From IMG/VR virus record IMGVR_UViG_3300037628_000932, positions 1 to 39,060 of that record: a stretch of 39,060 nucleotides of DNA. One strand, given 5' to 3'. The DNA is from a virus. The notes under the pieces are model-generated. The model was not told the DNA's origin, searched no databases, and saw only the letters and a list, made by a program, of their open reading frames with translations. This document shows positions 22,783 to 29,541 of this stretch, piece by piece (the first letter of the stretch is position 1; each line of letters opens with the position of its first letter). Made by a program: the position numbers and the translations under genes.

Positions 22783-25700
22783 ATGGGTAATTTTAGTCAA
22801 TACAGAAAAGATGTGCTTTTAAGGGTGTCTTGGGAGCAAGTATACGGGGAATTAAAAGGGCAAAAGGACCCTACAAATAACTGGGTGAGCTGCTTCTGTC
22901 CTTTTCATTCAGACCACAAAACCAGGTCTTTCTCATTTAACAAAGTGAGTTTGGGTTGGACCTGTTTTGCTAAGTGCGGTAATGGTGATGTTGTCGACTT
23001 TGTTAAAAAGATGCGGGAAGTAGACTTTACAGAGGCTCTTCAATGGCTCGGCGATTTGAATCATATTTCAAGAGAAGAGATTGAAGGCGTTCCTAAACCG
23101 CCCCTTAAGGAAGAGATGATTCAACAATATGTTGATGCGCTGCGCCCGGAAGACCGTCAATATCTAGGCGATAAGCGAGGTTTGGTTTCTGAGACTATTC
23201 AGGAATATAAGATTGGTTTTGTGGGTGGCAAAGCTCCGCGGATTTCTATTCCTGTTTATGATGATAACGCCGAGTTGGTTAATATTAGGCGTTACAGGGA
23301 GAGCGAAAAAGACGGTAGGAAAATGATAAATTATACCAAGGTAAAGCCAGGCCAAGAGGGGAAGAAGAAAAAGGATTATTGGGGGTACGGCTCCCCCGCC
23401 AGGTTGTGGCCGCTGGATAAGATGCTAAAAACCGAATCAGACGAGGTTATTTTTTGCGAGGGTGAGTGGGACTGTATTTTGCTTCGGCAGTACGGCTTTA
23501 ATGCCGTGACTGGGACGGCGGGTTGTAGGACATTTTATGAATGGTGGGTAAAGTGGCTCATTGGTAAAGACGTTGTACTTATATATGACTATGATGAAGC
23601 AGGTCGGCAGGCCGTGAGCGGTAGTGTTCTTCCTTTGTTAAGAAGACCTCTTCTAAATGGCGAGATAAATTCTCTGAAAGTGGTTTGGCTGCCATTGAAG
23701 GGGACAAAAGAGGATAACGACGTTGGGGATTATTTTCTTAAGCATGAAAATAATCCTGCTGATTTACGGCAGCTTATTACTACTACGCCATATTATCAGT
23801 ATATTGATGAGAGTGATGAGGAGATTCATATACTCGATTCCTTTCGGGATATTGACAAGAATAAGTATATGGATAAGCTGGTAAAGGTTCGTATTGTTGC
23901 AATGGGTGATGTTTACGGCACTTATGGCGCTATAAAAACATTTAATGTTCATGCCTGTCCTGAGATGAAAAAGGACAACTGTAATAAATGTACGGACACA
24001 ATAGTAGTGCCAGACGGTCATAAGTCCATGATTGCGTGCTGCAAGAAGGACGAACTGAATGTAATATCCATAATGAAACTGGTTTGCTGCGACCGCGGAG
24101 TTAGGCGGCAAACTATTGAATTAAAAGATAAAATAACTGTTAAGACTATAATTGTTCATCAAGTTATGGAAGTGATTGACGAGCTGGGTGAGATGAAAGA
24201 GGGAAGTAATAATTTTGAAGAGCGGGAAGTTTTTCTACTGTCGGAGGTCGCTCCTGAACCTGGCACATATGAGGCTATTGGATATGTGAGGACAAGTCCC
24301 ACTGACAGCAGCATAACAATGCTTATAACCTCGATGGTGAAAGTTGAGGATGATTATAAAAGTTTTATCTTGAAGGATAAGGTTAATATTCTTGAAGAAT
24401 ATAGAAAATTAAGTATAAATGAGGTTGTGAGCGATATTAGTACCCATGTGACTAATATTTACGCTCGGGATGATCTTTTGAAGCTGCTCATGCTGACGTA
24501 TTGCAGCGTTAGGTGGTTTAATTTTAATGGACAGCTAATAAGGGGTTGGCTGTTTACCGGGATTATGGGCGACTCTGGCTCGGCAAAAAGTCAGCTTTAT
24601 GAAACTGTTTTTCCGTGGCTAGATCTAGGCGCTTGTATTCAGTCGCAAACATCCAGCAGGACGGGCATAATATATTTTTTAAGCCAAGTAAAGAACACTG
24701 GTACATGGGTTCTCAGGATGGGGAAATACCCATTGAACCATGGAAAATTTCTAGTGGTAGACGAAGCGCATTTATTACCCCAAGACGAAGAAGGATTAAG
24801 AGCCTTTACTTCGGGAATTTCCCAGGGCAAGGTGGAGATTACTAGAGCTGTTACCAGAACACTCCAGACAGAAACCAGACTAATGTTTATTTTTAATCCC
24901 GCTAAAGATAAGGGGATGTCGAGGTTTCTTTTTGGGTGTCAGTCCTTATCTGAGGTTATGTCAGGTCCAATGATTAGGAGGATGGATTTATGTTGTTTCG
25001 CGAACCGAAACGACATAAAAGATAAAAGTCGCATTGATGCTATTGTCGAGAATTTGCCGCCGCAAAAAGTAAGCGCTGAAATGATGAAATCAGTTATATA
25101 TTGGGCTTGGAACCTAAAACCCAAGGATGTAGAGTTCTCAAAAAAGGCGATTCAGGCGGTAATGTACTATAAGGGGACGCTTTCAAGGGAATTTGGGTTC
25201 GCCTTAAATGTTCCACTAGTTTTTCCTGATGATTTTCGACATACACTGGCGAGATTGTCCGTTGCCTGGGCCGTTTTTAGCGGGTCGGGCAGTCCAGGTT
25301 TTAAGAAATTGTTGGTTAGGCCGGAGCATGTTGCTGCGGTTTCGGAGTATTTGTTCAATGTTTACAGCGCCAAGAATTGTCGTTTAGACAAGGTTTCTAA
25401 TTTCGCTATGCGTGATGCTACGTTGGCGGATTATGGAGAAATCAGGGAGAGATTCCTTAAGAAGCAAATAGACGGTAGACGGCAGTTTAATGGGGGGGAG
25501 CCCAGTTTTGTCAGGGTTTTACATTGTTTTTACGAGAGAAATTCTCTTACGAAGGGTGATTTGTTGGATTTGACGGGCTGTGGTAAGGACAGCCTAGAGG
25601 ACATTATAAGTTGGTTGAATGGGAAAAGGCTTATATTTGTTGGTAAGGGCAAATACGAGATGAAGGCCAAGCTTGTGGATTTTTTCCAGGAATTTCTGGA

Positions 25701-25836
25701 AGATGAAACCTATTACGTTTACAGCCGAAACGGTAAGGATTTTACAGAAAAGATAGGGGCCGTCCTGTTGGGTAAGGACGGAAAGAAAGAGTTTACTAAT
25801 TGTGGGATGAATTATTTTAGGAATATGGGGAGGTGA
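22783..25836 (+). CDS. Primase-helicase fusion: CHC2 zinc finger, TOPRIM, and MCM-type AAA+ helicase
   Basis: 1017 residues. Residues 39-65 are a CHC2 zinc finger (CPFH ... CFAKC). TOPRIM: CEGEWDCILL (Glu 226 and Glu 228) and IYDYDEAGR (Asp 269, Asp 271). Residues about 365-540 resemble the MCM N-terminal OB fold with a Cys-rich insert (Cys 392, 400, 403, 419, 420). The AAA+ module has the MCM-type Walker A GDSGSAKSQ (Lys 602, with Ala before Lys as in MCM proteins), Walker B FLVVDEAHLL (660-661), sensor-1 FNPA (Asn 705), the arginine-finger region GPMIRRMDL (about 733), and a sensor-2-like FRHTLARLSVAWA. The last 130 residues form a winged-helix-like end. It should prime and unwind phage DNA at the iteron origin just upstream. 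DnaG-type primase joined to an MCM-type motor is rare; known phage/prophage MCMs are mostly fused to AEP primases. No DnaB/RecA-type helicase gene is seen. Confidence 0.88.
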   Translation: MGNFSQYRKDVLLRVSWEQVYGELKGQKDPTNNWVSCFCPFHSDHKTRSFSFNKVSLGWTCFAKCGNGDVVDFVKKMREVDFTEALQWLGDLNHISREEIEGVPKPPLKEEMIQQYVDALRPEDRQYLGDKRGLVSETIQEYKIGFVGGKAPRISIPVYDDNAELVNIRRYRESEKDGRKMINYTKVKPGQEGKKKKDYWGYGSPARLWPLDKMLKTESDEVIFCEGEWDCILLRQYGFNAVTGTAGCRTFYEWWVKWLIGKDVVLIYDYDEAGRQAVSGSVLPLLRRPLLNGEINSLKVVWLPLKGTKEDNDVGDYFLKHENNPADLRQLITTTPYYQYIDESDEEIHILDSFRDIDKNKYMDKLVKVRIVAMGDVYGTYGAIKTFNVHACPEMKKDNCNKCTDTIVVPDGHKSMIACCKKDELNVISIMKLVCCDRGVRRQTIELKDKITVKTIIVHQVMEVIDELGEMKEGSNNFEEREVFLLSEVAPEPGTYEAIGYVRTSPTDSSITMLITSMVKVEDDYKSFILKDKVNILEEYRKLSINEVVSDISTHVTNIYARDDLLKLLMLTYCSVRWFNFNGQLIRGWLFTGIMGDSGSAKSQLYETVFPWLDLGACIQSQTSSRTGIIYFLSQVKNTGTWVLRMGKYPLNHGKFLVVDEAHLLPQDEEGLRAFTSGISQGKVEITRAVTRTLQTETRLMFIFNPAKDKGMSRFLFGCQSLSEVMSGPMIRRMDLCCFANRNDIKDKSRIDAIVENLPPQKVSAEMMKSVIYWAWNLKPKDVEFSKKAIQAVMYYKGTLSREFGFALNVPLVFPDDFRHTLARLSVAWAVFSGSGSPGFKKLLVRPEHVAAVSEYLFNVYSAKNCRLDKVSNFAMRDATLADYGEIRERFLKKQIDGRRQFNGGEPSFVRVLHCFYERNSLTKGDLLDLTGCGKDSLEDIISWLNGKRLIFVGKGKYEMKAKLVDFFQEFLEDETYYVYSRNGKDFTEKIGAVLLGKDGKKEFTNCGMNYFRNMGR

Positions 25837-25842
25837 GAGTTT

Positions 25843-26121
25843 GTGGAAATACCGATAGGGATACAAGAGGATGTGGCAATAGAGAGAGAGAAAGGATATG
25901 AAGAACATGGAGATATGCCGGGCGACCATGCCCTTTGCTTTATAGTTCTTTCAAAGCAAATTGGAGATCTGGCAAAAATGCTTAATAGTGGAAAAAGCAT
26001 AGCGGGCGCAAAGCAAAAGTTGGTAAAGATTATATCGGTGGCTGTGAACTTTGTAGAATTGTTAGAAAATGATGAAAATAAACATGTGGTCACAGATATG
26101 TTTGAAAGAAGTGATAGGTAA
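25843..26121 (+). CDS. Small helical protein resembling a degenerate MazG-like fold
   Basis: 92 residues from GTG 25843, 6 bases after the primase-helicase stop, with GGGGAGGTGAGAG just upstream. The segment FIVLSKQIGDLAKMLNSG then KQKLVKIISVAVNFVELLEN has the spacing of phage MazG-like nucleotide pyrophosphohydrolases (EExxE helix, then a helix ending in VAVAWLEAL). Here the metal-binding Glu residues are replaced (KQxxD), so catalysis is doubtful. Position suggests a role with replication. The family call is tentative; the reading frame itself is well supported by ribosome-binding site and spacing. Confidence 0.6.
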   Translation: MEIPIGIQEDVAIEREKGYEEHGDMPGDHALCFIVLSKQIGDLAKMLNSGKSIAGAKQKLVKIISVAVNFVELLENDENKHVVTDMFERSDR

Positions 26122-26145
26122 ATATTAAATATGTGAGGGTGTAGT

Positions 26146-26442
26146 GTGGCTTTAAATATTTCAAAGAATTTGATTAATGCAAGAAAAAACATAGGTGTGA
26201 ATAAATCCCAGGTTTGTAAAGACTTGGGTATGCCTAGGAGTAATCCTACTAGGTGGGAAAAAGGGCAGGTAGTGCCGTCGTTGGAAAATATATCACTTTT
26301 GGCGCAGTATTATGGGGTTACCATCGATGATATTGTTTATGGGGAGATTGAGTTTGTTGAAAAATTAGTTGATGACTTGATACTTCCAAAGCCCGTGATT
26401 CGCAAGGGGGAAGCTATTGACATAATCACACCAGGACGTTAA
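26146..26442 (+). CDS. XRE-family HTH regulator
   Basis: 98 residues from GTG 26146, following GAGGGTG. A helix-turn-helix covers residues 5-65 (NLINARKNIGVNKSQVCKDL, RSNPTRWEKGQVVPSLENIS, QYYGVTIDDIVYG). The remaining 30 residues have no recognised domain. It is the last gene of the replication unit; a GGTATACC palindrome lies 9 bases past its stop and a strong terminator follows. A natural hypothesis is that this protein binds the GGTATACC sites on both sides of the replication module, regulating it. Confidence 0.8.
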   Translation: MALNISKNLINARKNIGVNKSQVCKDLGMPRSNPTRWEKGQVVPSLENISLLAQYYGVTIDDIVYGEIEFVEKLVDDLILPKPVIRKGEAIDIITPGR

Positions 26443-26450
26443 ATAAACAG

Positions 26451-26458
26451 GGTATACC
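26451..26458. promoter_or_regulatory. GGTATACC palindrome after the replication unit
   Basis: Part of a 16-base sequence AAACAGGGTATACCTT (26445-26460) that is repeated exactly at 27477-27492. It lies between the stop of the XRE regulator and the terminator. A duplicated operator is the simplest reading. Confidence 0.55.
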
Positions 26459-26498
26459 TTAGAATTCAATGAATATGGGAATTGGCGTGATGCGGGTT

Positions 26499-26538
26499 AA
26501 GGAAAGCCCTCCGGTTTTGGCCGGAGGGCTTTCCTTTT
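26499..26538. terminator. Bidirectional rho-independent terminator
   Basis: GGAAAGCCCTCCGG (26501-26514) pairs perfectly with CCGGAGGGCTTTCC (26521-26534) over a 6-base loop, with AA before and TTTT after. It serves the plus-strand replication operon and the convergent minus-strand pair that ends at 26537. Confidence 0.93.
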
Positions 26539-27022
26539 AACTATCCAATTCCTCTAACACATGGGTTAATGCTGTATGGAATGGTTTGTCGTCGTCCCAT
26601 GCAGATAATATCGCCTGTACTACTGTGTTGAGATGACTACAATCTCCGTCATTTGTATAGTTTAGTCCTAGACCATAGCCTCTAGTTGGATAATTTTGAC
26701 CTATTTTTTTCCCTATTCTTTGAACCCATTTGTCTAATTTGTTTAGATTAGACAAGATTTCATCTGAATTGCCCAAAAATGGACATCCGAAATCTATTGT
26801 GGTTGACATTGTTTTAATCTCCCTTTTTAATAGGTTTTTGAGTTTTTTGCTCTTCTCCGTCCATGCGTCTATGTCTCGCATCGTGACGAAGTAGATTTCC
26901 CCTCTTCCGGTTTTTATGCCTGATTTTTCGTGATTTAACCTGCCTAATCGGCAGGCTTCTCGTAGTGTTTTGGTTTTTATGCCGATTAGTTTGGCGGCCT
27001 GGGCTATTGTTAGTTTATCCAT
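26537..27022 (-). CDS. HTH_17-type DNA-binding protein with unknown C-terminal domain
   Basis: 161 residues. ATG at 27022 has AGGAGG 10 bases upstream on the minus strand. Residues 1-58 are a MerR/HTH_17 domain (KLTIAQAAKLIGIKTKTLRE, then EIYFVTMRDIDAWTEK). The C-terminal 90 residues (STTIDFGCPFLGNSDEILSN, GKKIGQNYPTRGYGLGL, DDKPFHTALTHVLEEL) belong to no family I recognise. A perfect hairpin abuts the ribosome-binding site (27039-27059). It is the second gene of a two-gene minus-strand unit opposite the replication operon. Probable regulator or recombination accessory. Confidence 0.75.
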   Translation of the reverse strand: MDKLTIAQAAKLIGIKTKTLREACRLGRLNHEKSGIKTGRGEIYFVTMRDIDAWTEKSKKLKNLLKREIKTMSTTIDFGCPFLGNSDEILSNLNKLDKWVQRIGKKIGQNYPTRGYGLGLNYTNDGDCSHLNTVVQAILSAWDDDKPFHTALTHVLEELDS

Positions 27023-27038
27023 CTTTATATATCCTCCT

Positions 27039-27059
27039 ACGCCCCTAGAGAAGGGGCGT
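27039..27059 (-). promoter_or_regulatory. Hairpin touching the ribosome-binding site of the HTH_17 gene
   Basis: ACGCCCCT and AGGGGCGT are perfect 8-bp arms around 5 bases, directly next to the AGGAGG site (27033-27038, read on the minus strand). There is no T-run, so it is not a normal terminator. It may control translation or protect a processed mRNA end. Confidence 0.55.
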
Positions 27060-27096
27060 TTCGCTGTTTACAGCTCGTCAGGAAGGCTTTAGATTT

Positions 27097-27297
27097 TTAG
27101 TTTTCCCACTCTTTTATAATTCTTCTCACTTGTTTCCGTCTCGCTGCTACTTTGGCTTCTGTCGCCGGTCTGAAACATGTTGCGCCCCATATTTCGGTAC
27201 ATTCCTTTTCTTCCGGGCAGAAACATCGTGGTTCCGTTATATTCGTTGTCGGTTTTCGTAACTCCCTGAGTTTTGCCGCCGGCCATTCAAAAAGCAT
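27097..27297 (-). CDS. Small Cys-containing protein, 66 residues
   Basis: ATG at 27297 is preceded on the minus strand by GGGAGG at a good distance. The product has a compact cysteine cluster (RCFCPEEKECTEIWGATCF) that may bind zinc, followed by a basic helix (KVAARRKQVRRIIKEWEN). It is the first gene after a good minus-strand promoter (27348-27376). Basic plus zinc-like features suggest nucleic-acid binding. No family recognised. Confidence 0.62.
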   Translation of the reverse strand: MLFEWPAAKLRELRKPTTNITEPRCFCPEEKECTEIWGATCFRPATEAKVAARRKQVRRIIKEWEN

Positions 27298-27347
27298 GTT
27301 GTTTTCCTCCCTGTTGTTGATTATTGATATTTCCTTATCCTGCTTAT

Positions 27348-27376
27348 ATTCTATGGTGTATAAGCCATAAAGTCAA
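27348..27376 (-). promoter_or_regulatory. Sigma-70 promoter for the minus-strand gene pair
   Basis: On the minus strand: TTGACT (27371-27376), 17-base spacer, TAGAAT (27348-27353). The transcript would begin near 27341 and read the 66-residue gene and then the HTH_17 gene. Confidence 0.75.
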
Positions 27377-27482
27377 GTAGGGAAATATATTAATATTCAT
27401 TTTATTGGTTAACTTGTTGATATTTAAGAGATTAAAATAGTTAATAACATTAACATAATCATAACAAAAGGGGAAAAAACAG

Positions 27483-27684
27483 GGTATACCTTGAAAATCA
27501 GTAAATACAGGGGTTAAGGTGAATTCTTGCGCCGAGGTATACCGAGATAGCCAGGGATAGGCCCCCCCCTTGTAAAAGTGGTACGCAAAAAGTGCGTACC
27601 ACTTTTACGTACCCCCCCCCTATGCAGCGAGAAGTGGGTAGAGGTATACCTCAGCTATTTATTGTATTGTTATTTTGCTATACC
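27483..27684. promoter_or_regulatory. Cluster of GGTATACC palindromes
   Basis: GGTATACC at 27483-27490, 27536-27543 and 27643-27650, with a 7/8 match at 27677-27684. The first is inside the 16-base duplicate shared with 26445-26460. They surround the large palindrome at 27572-27608. Same motif as upstream of the primase-helicase gene. Confidence 0.6.
27572..27608. repeat. Perfect 16-bp inverted repeat built from iteron sequence, flanked by C-tracts
   Basis: GTAAAAGTGGTACGCA (27572-27587) and its exact complement (27593-27608) around 5 bases. The arm contains AAAAGTGGTACGCAA, matching AAAAGTGGTGCGCAA at 22757-22771 in the origin region at 14 of 15 positions. A run of eight C lies just before (27562-27569) and nine C just after (27612-27620). 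No T-run, so it is not a standard terminator. Possibly a second initiator-binding site, an ssDNA initiation hairpin or part of a packaging site. Confidence 0.75.
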
Positions 27685-27998
27685 TCGTTTGAAAGCCAAA
27701 AAAAACACGGCTTCCTTTCCTTCCTTTCCTTTCTTGTCAAAATATCCATTTAAAAATAAAAAAGTTTAAGCACTTCGAGTGCTGTTTTGGTTGTATTTCT
27801 CATATCTAAGAGGAAAGGTTGGTTTGTCTGTTTCCGTCCATTTCTAGGGGTGGAGAGAGGATATGGACGGCAGAATTTAGGTGAAAAGGGGTCAAACGTA
27901 ATTGAATAGCGGTTTTGTAGTCGGTGGAGAGGAAAAAAACACGGGGAAAAAACACAGAAAAATAAGTGCTGATTATTTGACATATCTTTGCAAAAGCC

Positions 27999-28027
27999 TT
28001 GTTTGATTGGGGCTTTGGGTGTATAAT
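27999..28027 (+). promoter_or_regulatory. Possible late-operon promoter
   Basis: TTGTTT (27999-28004), 17-base spacer, perfect TATAAT (28022-28027). It points at the terminase and virion genes with about 430 bases of leader. A TTGACA at 27977 lies too far upstream to pair with this -10. Confidence 0.5.
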
Positions 28028-28350
28028 AAAGTTCTAGTAGTGAAGTAGTAGAAAAGTGGAAGGTTTTTCATGGATTTCATGAAGTATTTTCCAAGGGAAG
28101 GACTAGAAAGCTTCCCCCCAAGTTTCCATAGGGCGACCCCCAATACCATATAGGGTTACTTATGTAAAAAGTTGGATTTTTTCAGAATCTCAAATTTTCA
28201 GAATTTTCCTTTTTTTGGTTTTTTGGAAAGAGGGAAAAGGGAGAGAGAGGGAATGGAAAGAAAAAGAAGAGAAATAAAACTATATATACTATATATATAA
28301 ACCTATATTCTATATGTAGTTATATATAATATATATTCTTATACTTATTT

Positions 28351-28380
28351 AAGGTTATGTAAACTTAACCTTGTTTTTTG
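28351..28380 (+). terminator. Weak hairpin with T-run in the late leader
   Basis: AAGGTTA (28351-28357) pairs with TAACCTT (28366-28372), followed by GTTTTTTG. The stem has only 7 bp with few G-C pairs. It could be a leader attenuator read through during late transcription, or only a chance feature of the AT-rich tract. Confidence 0.35.
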
Positions 28381-28466
28381 GTATATATTTATGGGTTTAT
28401 TTTATTGTACGTCAATATGTAGGTTGTTGGCGTTGTTTTTGATTACAAATATATATTTAAAAAGTT

Positions 28467-29063
28467 ATGGACATAAAAAAAGACCGAAAAAAAAAGTCAT
28501 ATATAAAGGAGACTCCTTTTTTTAGAGCTTTGCCTAGCAGGCAGAAGTTGGTTTATGCTGCATATTTCGGAAATCCCTATATGAGACAGTGTGAATATGA
28601 AGGCTATATTCAAAACAACTATGGCATCAAGGTTGGTCTGACAACTGTAAAGAATTTTTTTAAAGCCTTTAAAAGCGATGTCACTGTTGAAATAGAAGGA
28701 AAAGAAGAGGGAGAAGTAGAAGTAGTAGTAGCACAAAGGTTAGCGCTAGAGGCTGATGTTCAGGGTGGAGGTTTTGTGTCTCCTGAGAATTACAAAATGA
28801 TTATAGATACAATGCTCCAAACAGCGACGACACTTGGGGCGGACTCGGTTTCTGCGGGGAAATTCTTGCATGACAACTATTTTAATTCGTTTCGCCCTAA
28901 AGAAGAAAGGGAGAATGATGGCCGAGAACTAACTATTCATACAATCCCTGTAGATGTTAAGCCTACAAAAGATAATGTATTAGATTTCTTGTCCAATATG
29001 GGTAAAGAAGAAAAAGAAGAGCTGTTAGCAGCTTTGAAAGGTGGGGATGATGCCGCAGTATAA
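28467..29063 (+). CDS. Putative terminase small subunit / DNA-binding packaging protein
   Basis: 198 residues. First gene of the late operon. A basic N-terminus (KKDRKKKSYIKE) is followed by a helical region with a possible helix-turn-helix (LVYAAYFGNPYMRQ, NNYGIKVGLTTVKNFFKAF), an acidic linker (EGKEEGEVEVVV), and a helical C-terminal half ending in DFLSNMGKEEKEELLAAL. Small terminase subunits are typically DNA-binding, helical, and encoded just before the large subunit, which starts about 470 bases downstream after two small genes. No strong ribosome-binding site is seen before ATG 28467. Assignment is from position and composition; the small HTH protein at 29314 is a rival candidate. Confidence 0.55.
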   Translation: MDIKKDRKKKSYIKETPFFRALPSRQKLVYAAYFGNPYMRQCEYEGYIQNNYGIKVGLTTVKNFFKAFKSDVTVEIEGKEEGEVEVVVAQRLALEADVQGGGFVSPENYKMIIDTMLQTATTLGADSVSAGKFLHDNYFNSFRPKEERENDGRELTIHTIPVDVKPTKDNVLDFLSNMGKEEKEELLAALKGGDDAAV

Positions 29064-29301
29064 ATACCATTGTGATTTTTGTAATAGAGACACATATAAA
29101 AATAATAGGATTATAAAGCATACATCTAAAATAAAGTGTGAATGTGGACATGAAGCATTTCAGGTTTTTGACGTTCCTACAATAATTACAGATATTAAGC
29201 CTTTTGTAACGGAACATATAACAGGGTCTCCAATAGAAGTTGGGAGTAGGGCCGCCAAGAAAGCCTTTTTAAAAAGACATGGTTTGGAAGAGGCGGGATA
29301 G
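29050..29301 (+). CDS. Small zinc-ribbon virion-module protein (FmdB-like)
   Basis: 83 residues from ATG 29050, with GGTGGGG just upstream; it overlaps the previous gene by 14 bases. Two cysteine pairs (YHCDFCNRD and KCECGH) form a zinc ribbon. The C-terminal part (ITGSPIEVGSRAAKKAFLKR, then HGLEEAG) matches a motif common in small phage proteins found beside terminase or portal genes, of the type ITG-x-I-x-SR-x3-x-LKRHG-x-x-E-x-G. The precise role is unknown; a packaging or DNA-end accessory is plausible. Confidence 0.68.
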   Translation: MPQYKYHCDFCNRDTYKNNRIIKHTSKIKCECGHEAFQVFDVPTIITDIKPFVTEHITGSPIEVGSRAAKKAFLKRHGLEEAG

Positions 29302-29313
29302 CCAGGGTTTGTT

Positions 29314-29541
29314 ATGGAGACGAAGAAGAGAGTAGTTATTAGGGAGATGCCTATAACCAAAATTGTTGGTTATGTGAAGCAAAGATGGGATATAGATGTT
29401 CCCTCAGGCACGATAAAAAGTGCTGCACAGAGCGGACGTCTTACTGCTGAAAAGAATGAGTTTAATTTTTGGATGGTGAAGCCCAAGGATATTGAATCGT
29501 GGCTTAAAGCCACGAATAGGTTTTACAAACGGCGTAAATGA
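29314..29541 (+). CDS. Small HTH protein next to the large terminase
   Basis: 75 residues. The sequence PITKIVGYVKQRWDIDVPSG then TIKSAAQSGRLTAEKNEFNF and MVKPKDIESWLKATNRFYKR has the helix-turn-helix plus wing pattern of the HTH_17 group, similar in layout to the protein at 26537-27022. Its stop overlaps the terminase start (ATGA). A DNA-binding protein coupled in translation to the large subunit may be the true small terminase subunit. The alternative is a late regulator. Confidence 0.6.
   Translation: METKKRVVIREMPITKIVGYVKQRWDIDVPSGTIKSAAQSGRLTAEKNEFNFWMVKPKDIESWLKATNRFYKRRK

Larger units (their letters stand above)
27298..28466. other. 1.17-kb non-coding regulatory region before the late operon
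   Basis: No credible gene. In order it holds the minus-strand promoter, GGTATACC sites, the C-tract-flanked palindrome, a pyrimidine tract (27707-27736), the probable late promoter (27999-28027), a strongly AT-rich tract of alternating TA (about 28275-28350) and a small T-tailed hairpin (28351-28380). A 27-residue frame at 28070-28153 has no good ribosome-binding site. The region adjoins the terminase genes, so a pac or cos site could also lie here; none can be recognised by eye. Confidence 0.6.

Noticed and set aside
23764-24111. Minus-strand open frame of 115 residues inside the primase-helicase gene
   Set aside because: Shadow of a strong coding frame; no start signals.
25594-26192. Overlapping minus-strand frames of 111 and 126 residues opposite the end of the primase-helicase and the MazG-like gene
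   Set aside because: The plus-strand genes have good ribosome-binding sites and spacing; the antisense frames do not.
27089-27286. Alternative minus-strand frame of 65 residues overlapping the Cys-rich gene
   Set aside because: The frame from 27297 has GGGAGG at the right distance and first-gene position after the promoter; this one has neither.
27578-27983. Short open frames on both strands in the regulatory region
   Set aside because: They cross the palindrome, C-tract and pyrimidine tract, have no ribosome-binding sites and look like low-complexity translations.
28070-28153. 27-residue frame MDFMKYFPREGLESF and on
   Set aside because: Weak, badly spaced ribosome-binding site and no coupling to a neighbour; could be a leader peptide but not supportable.
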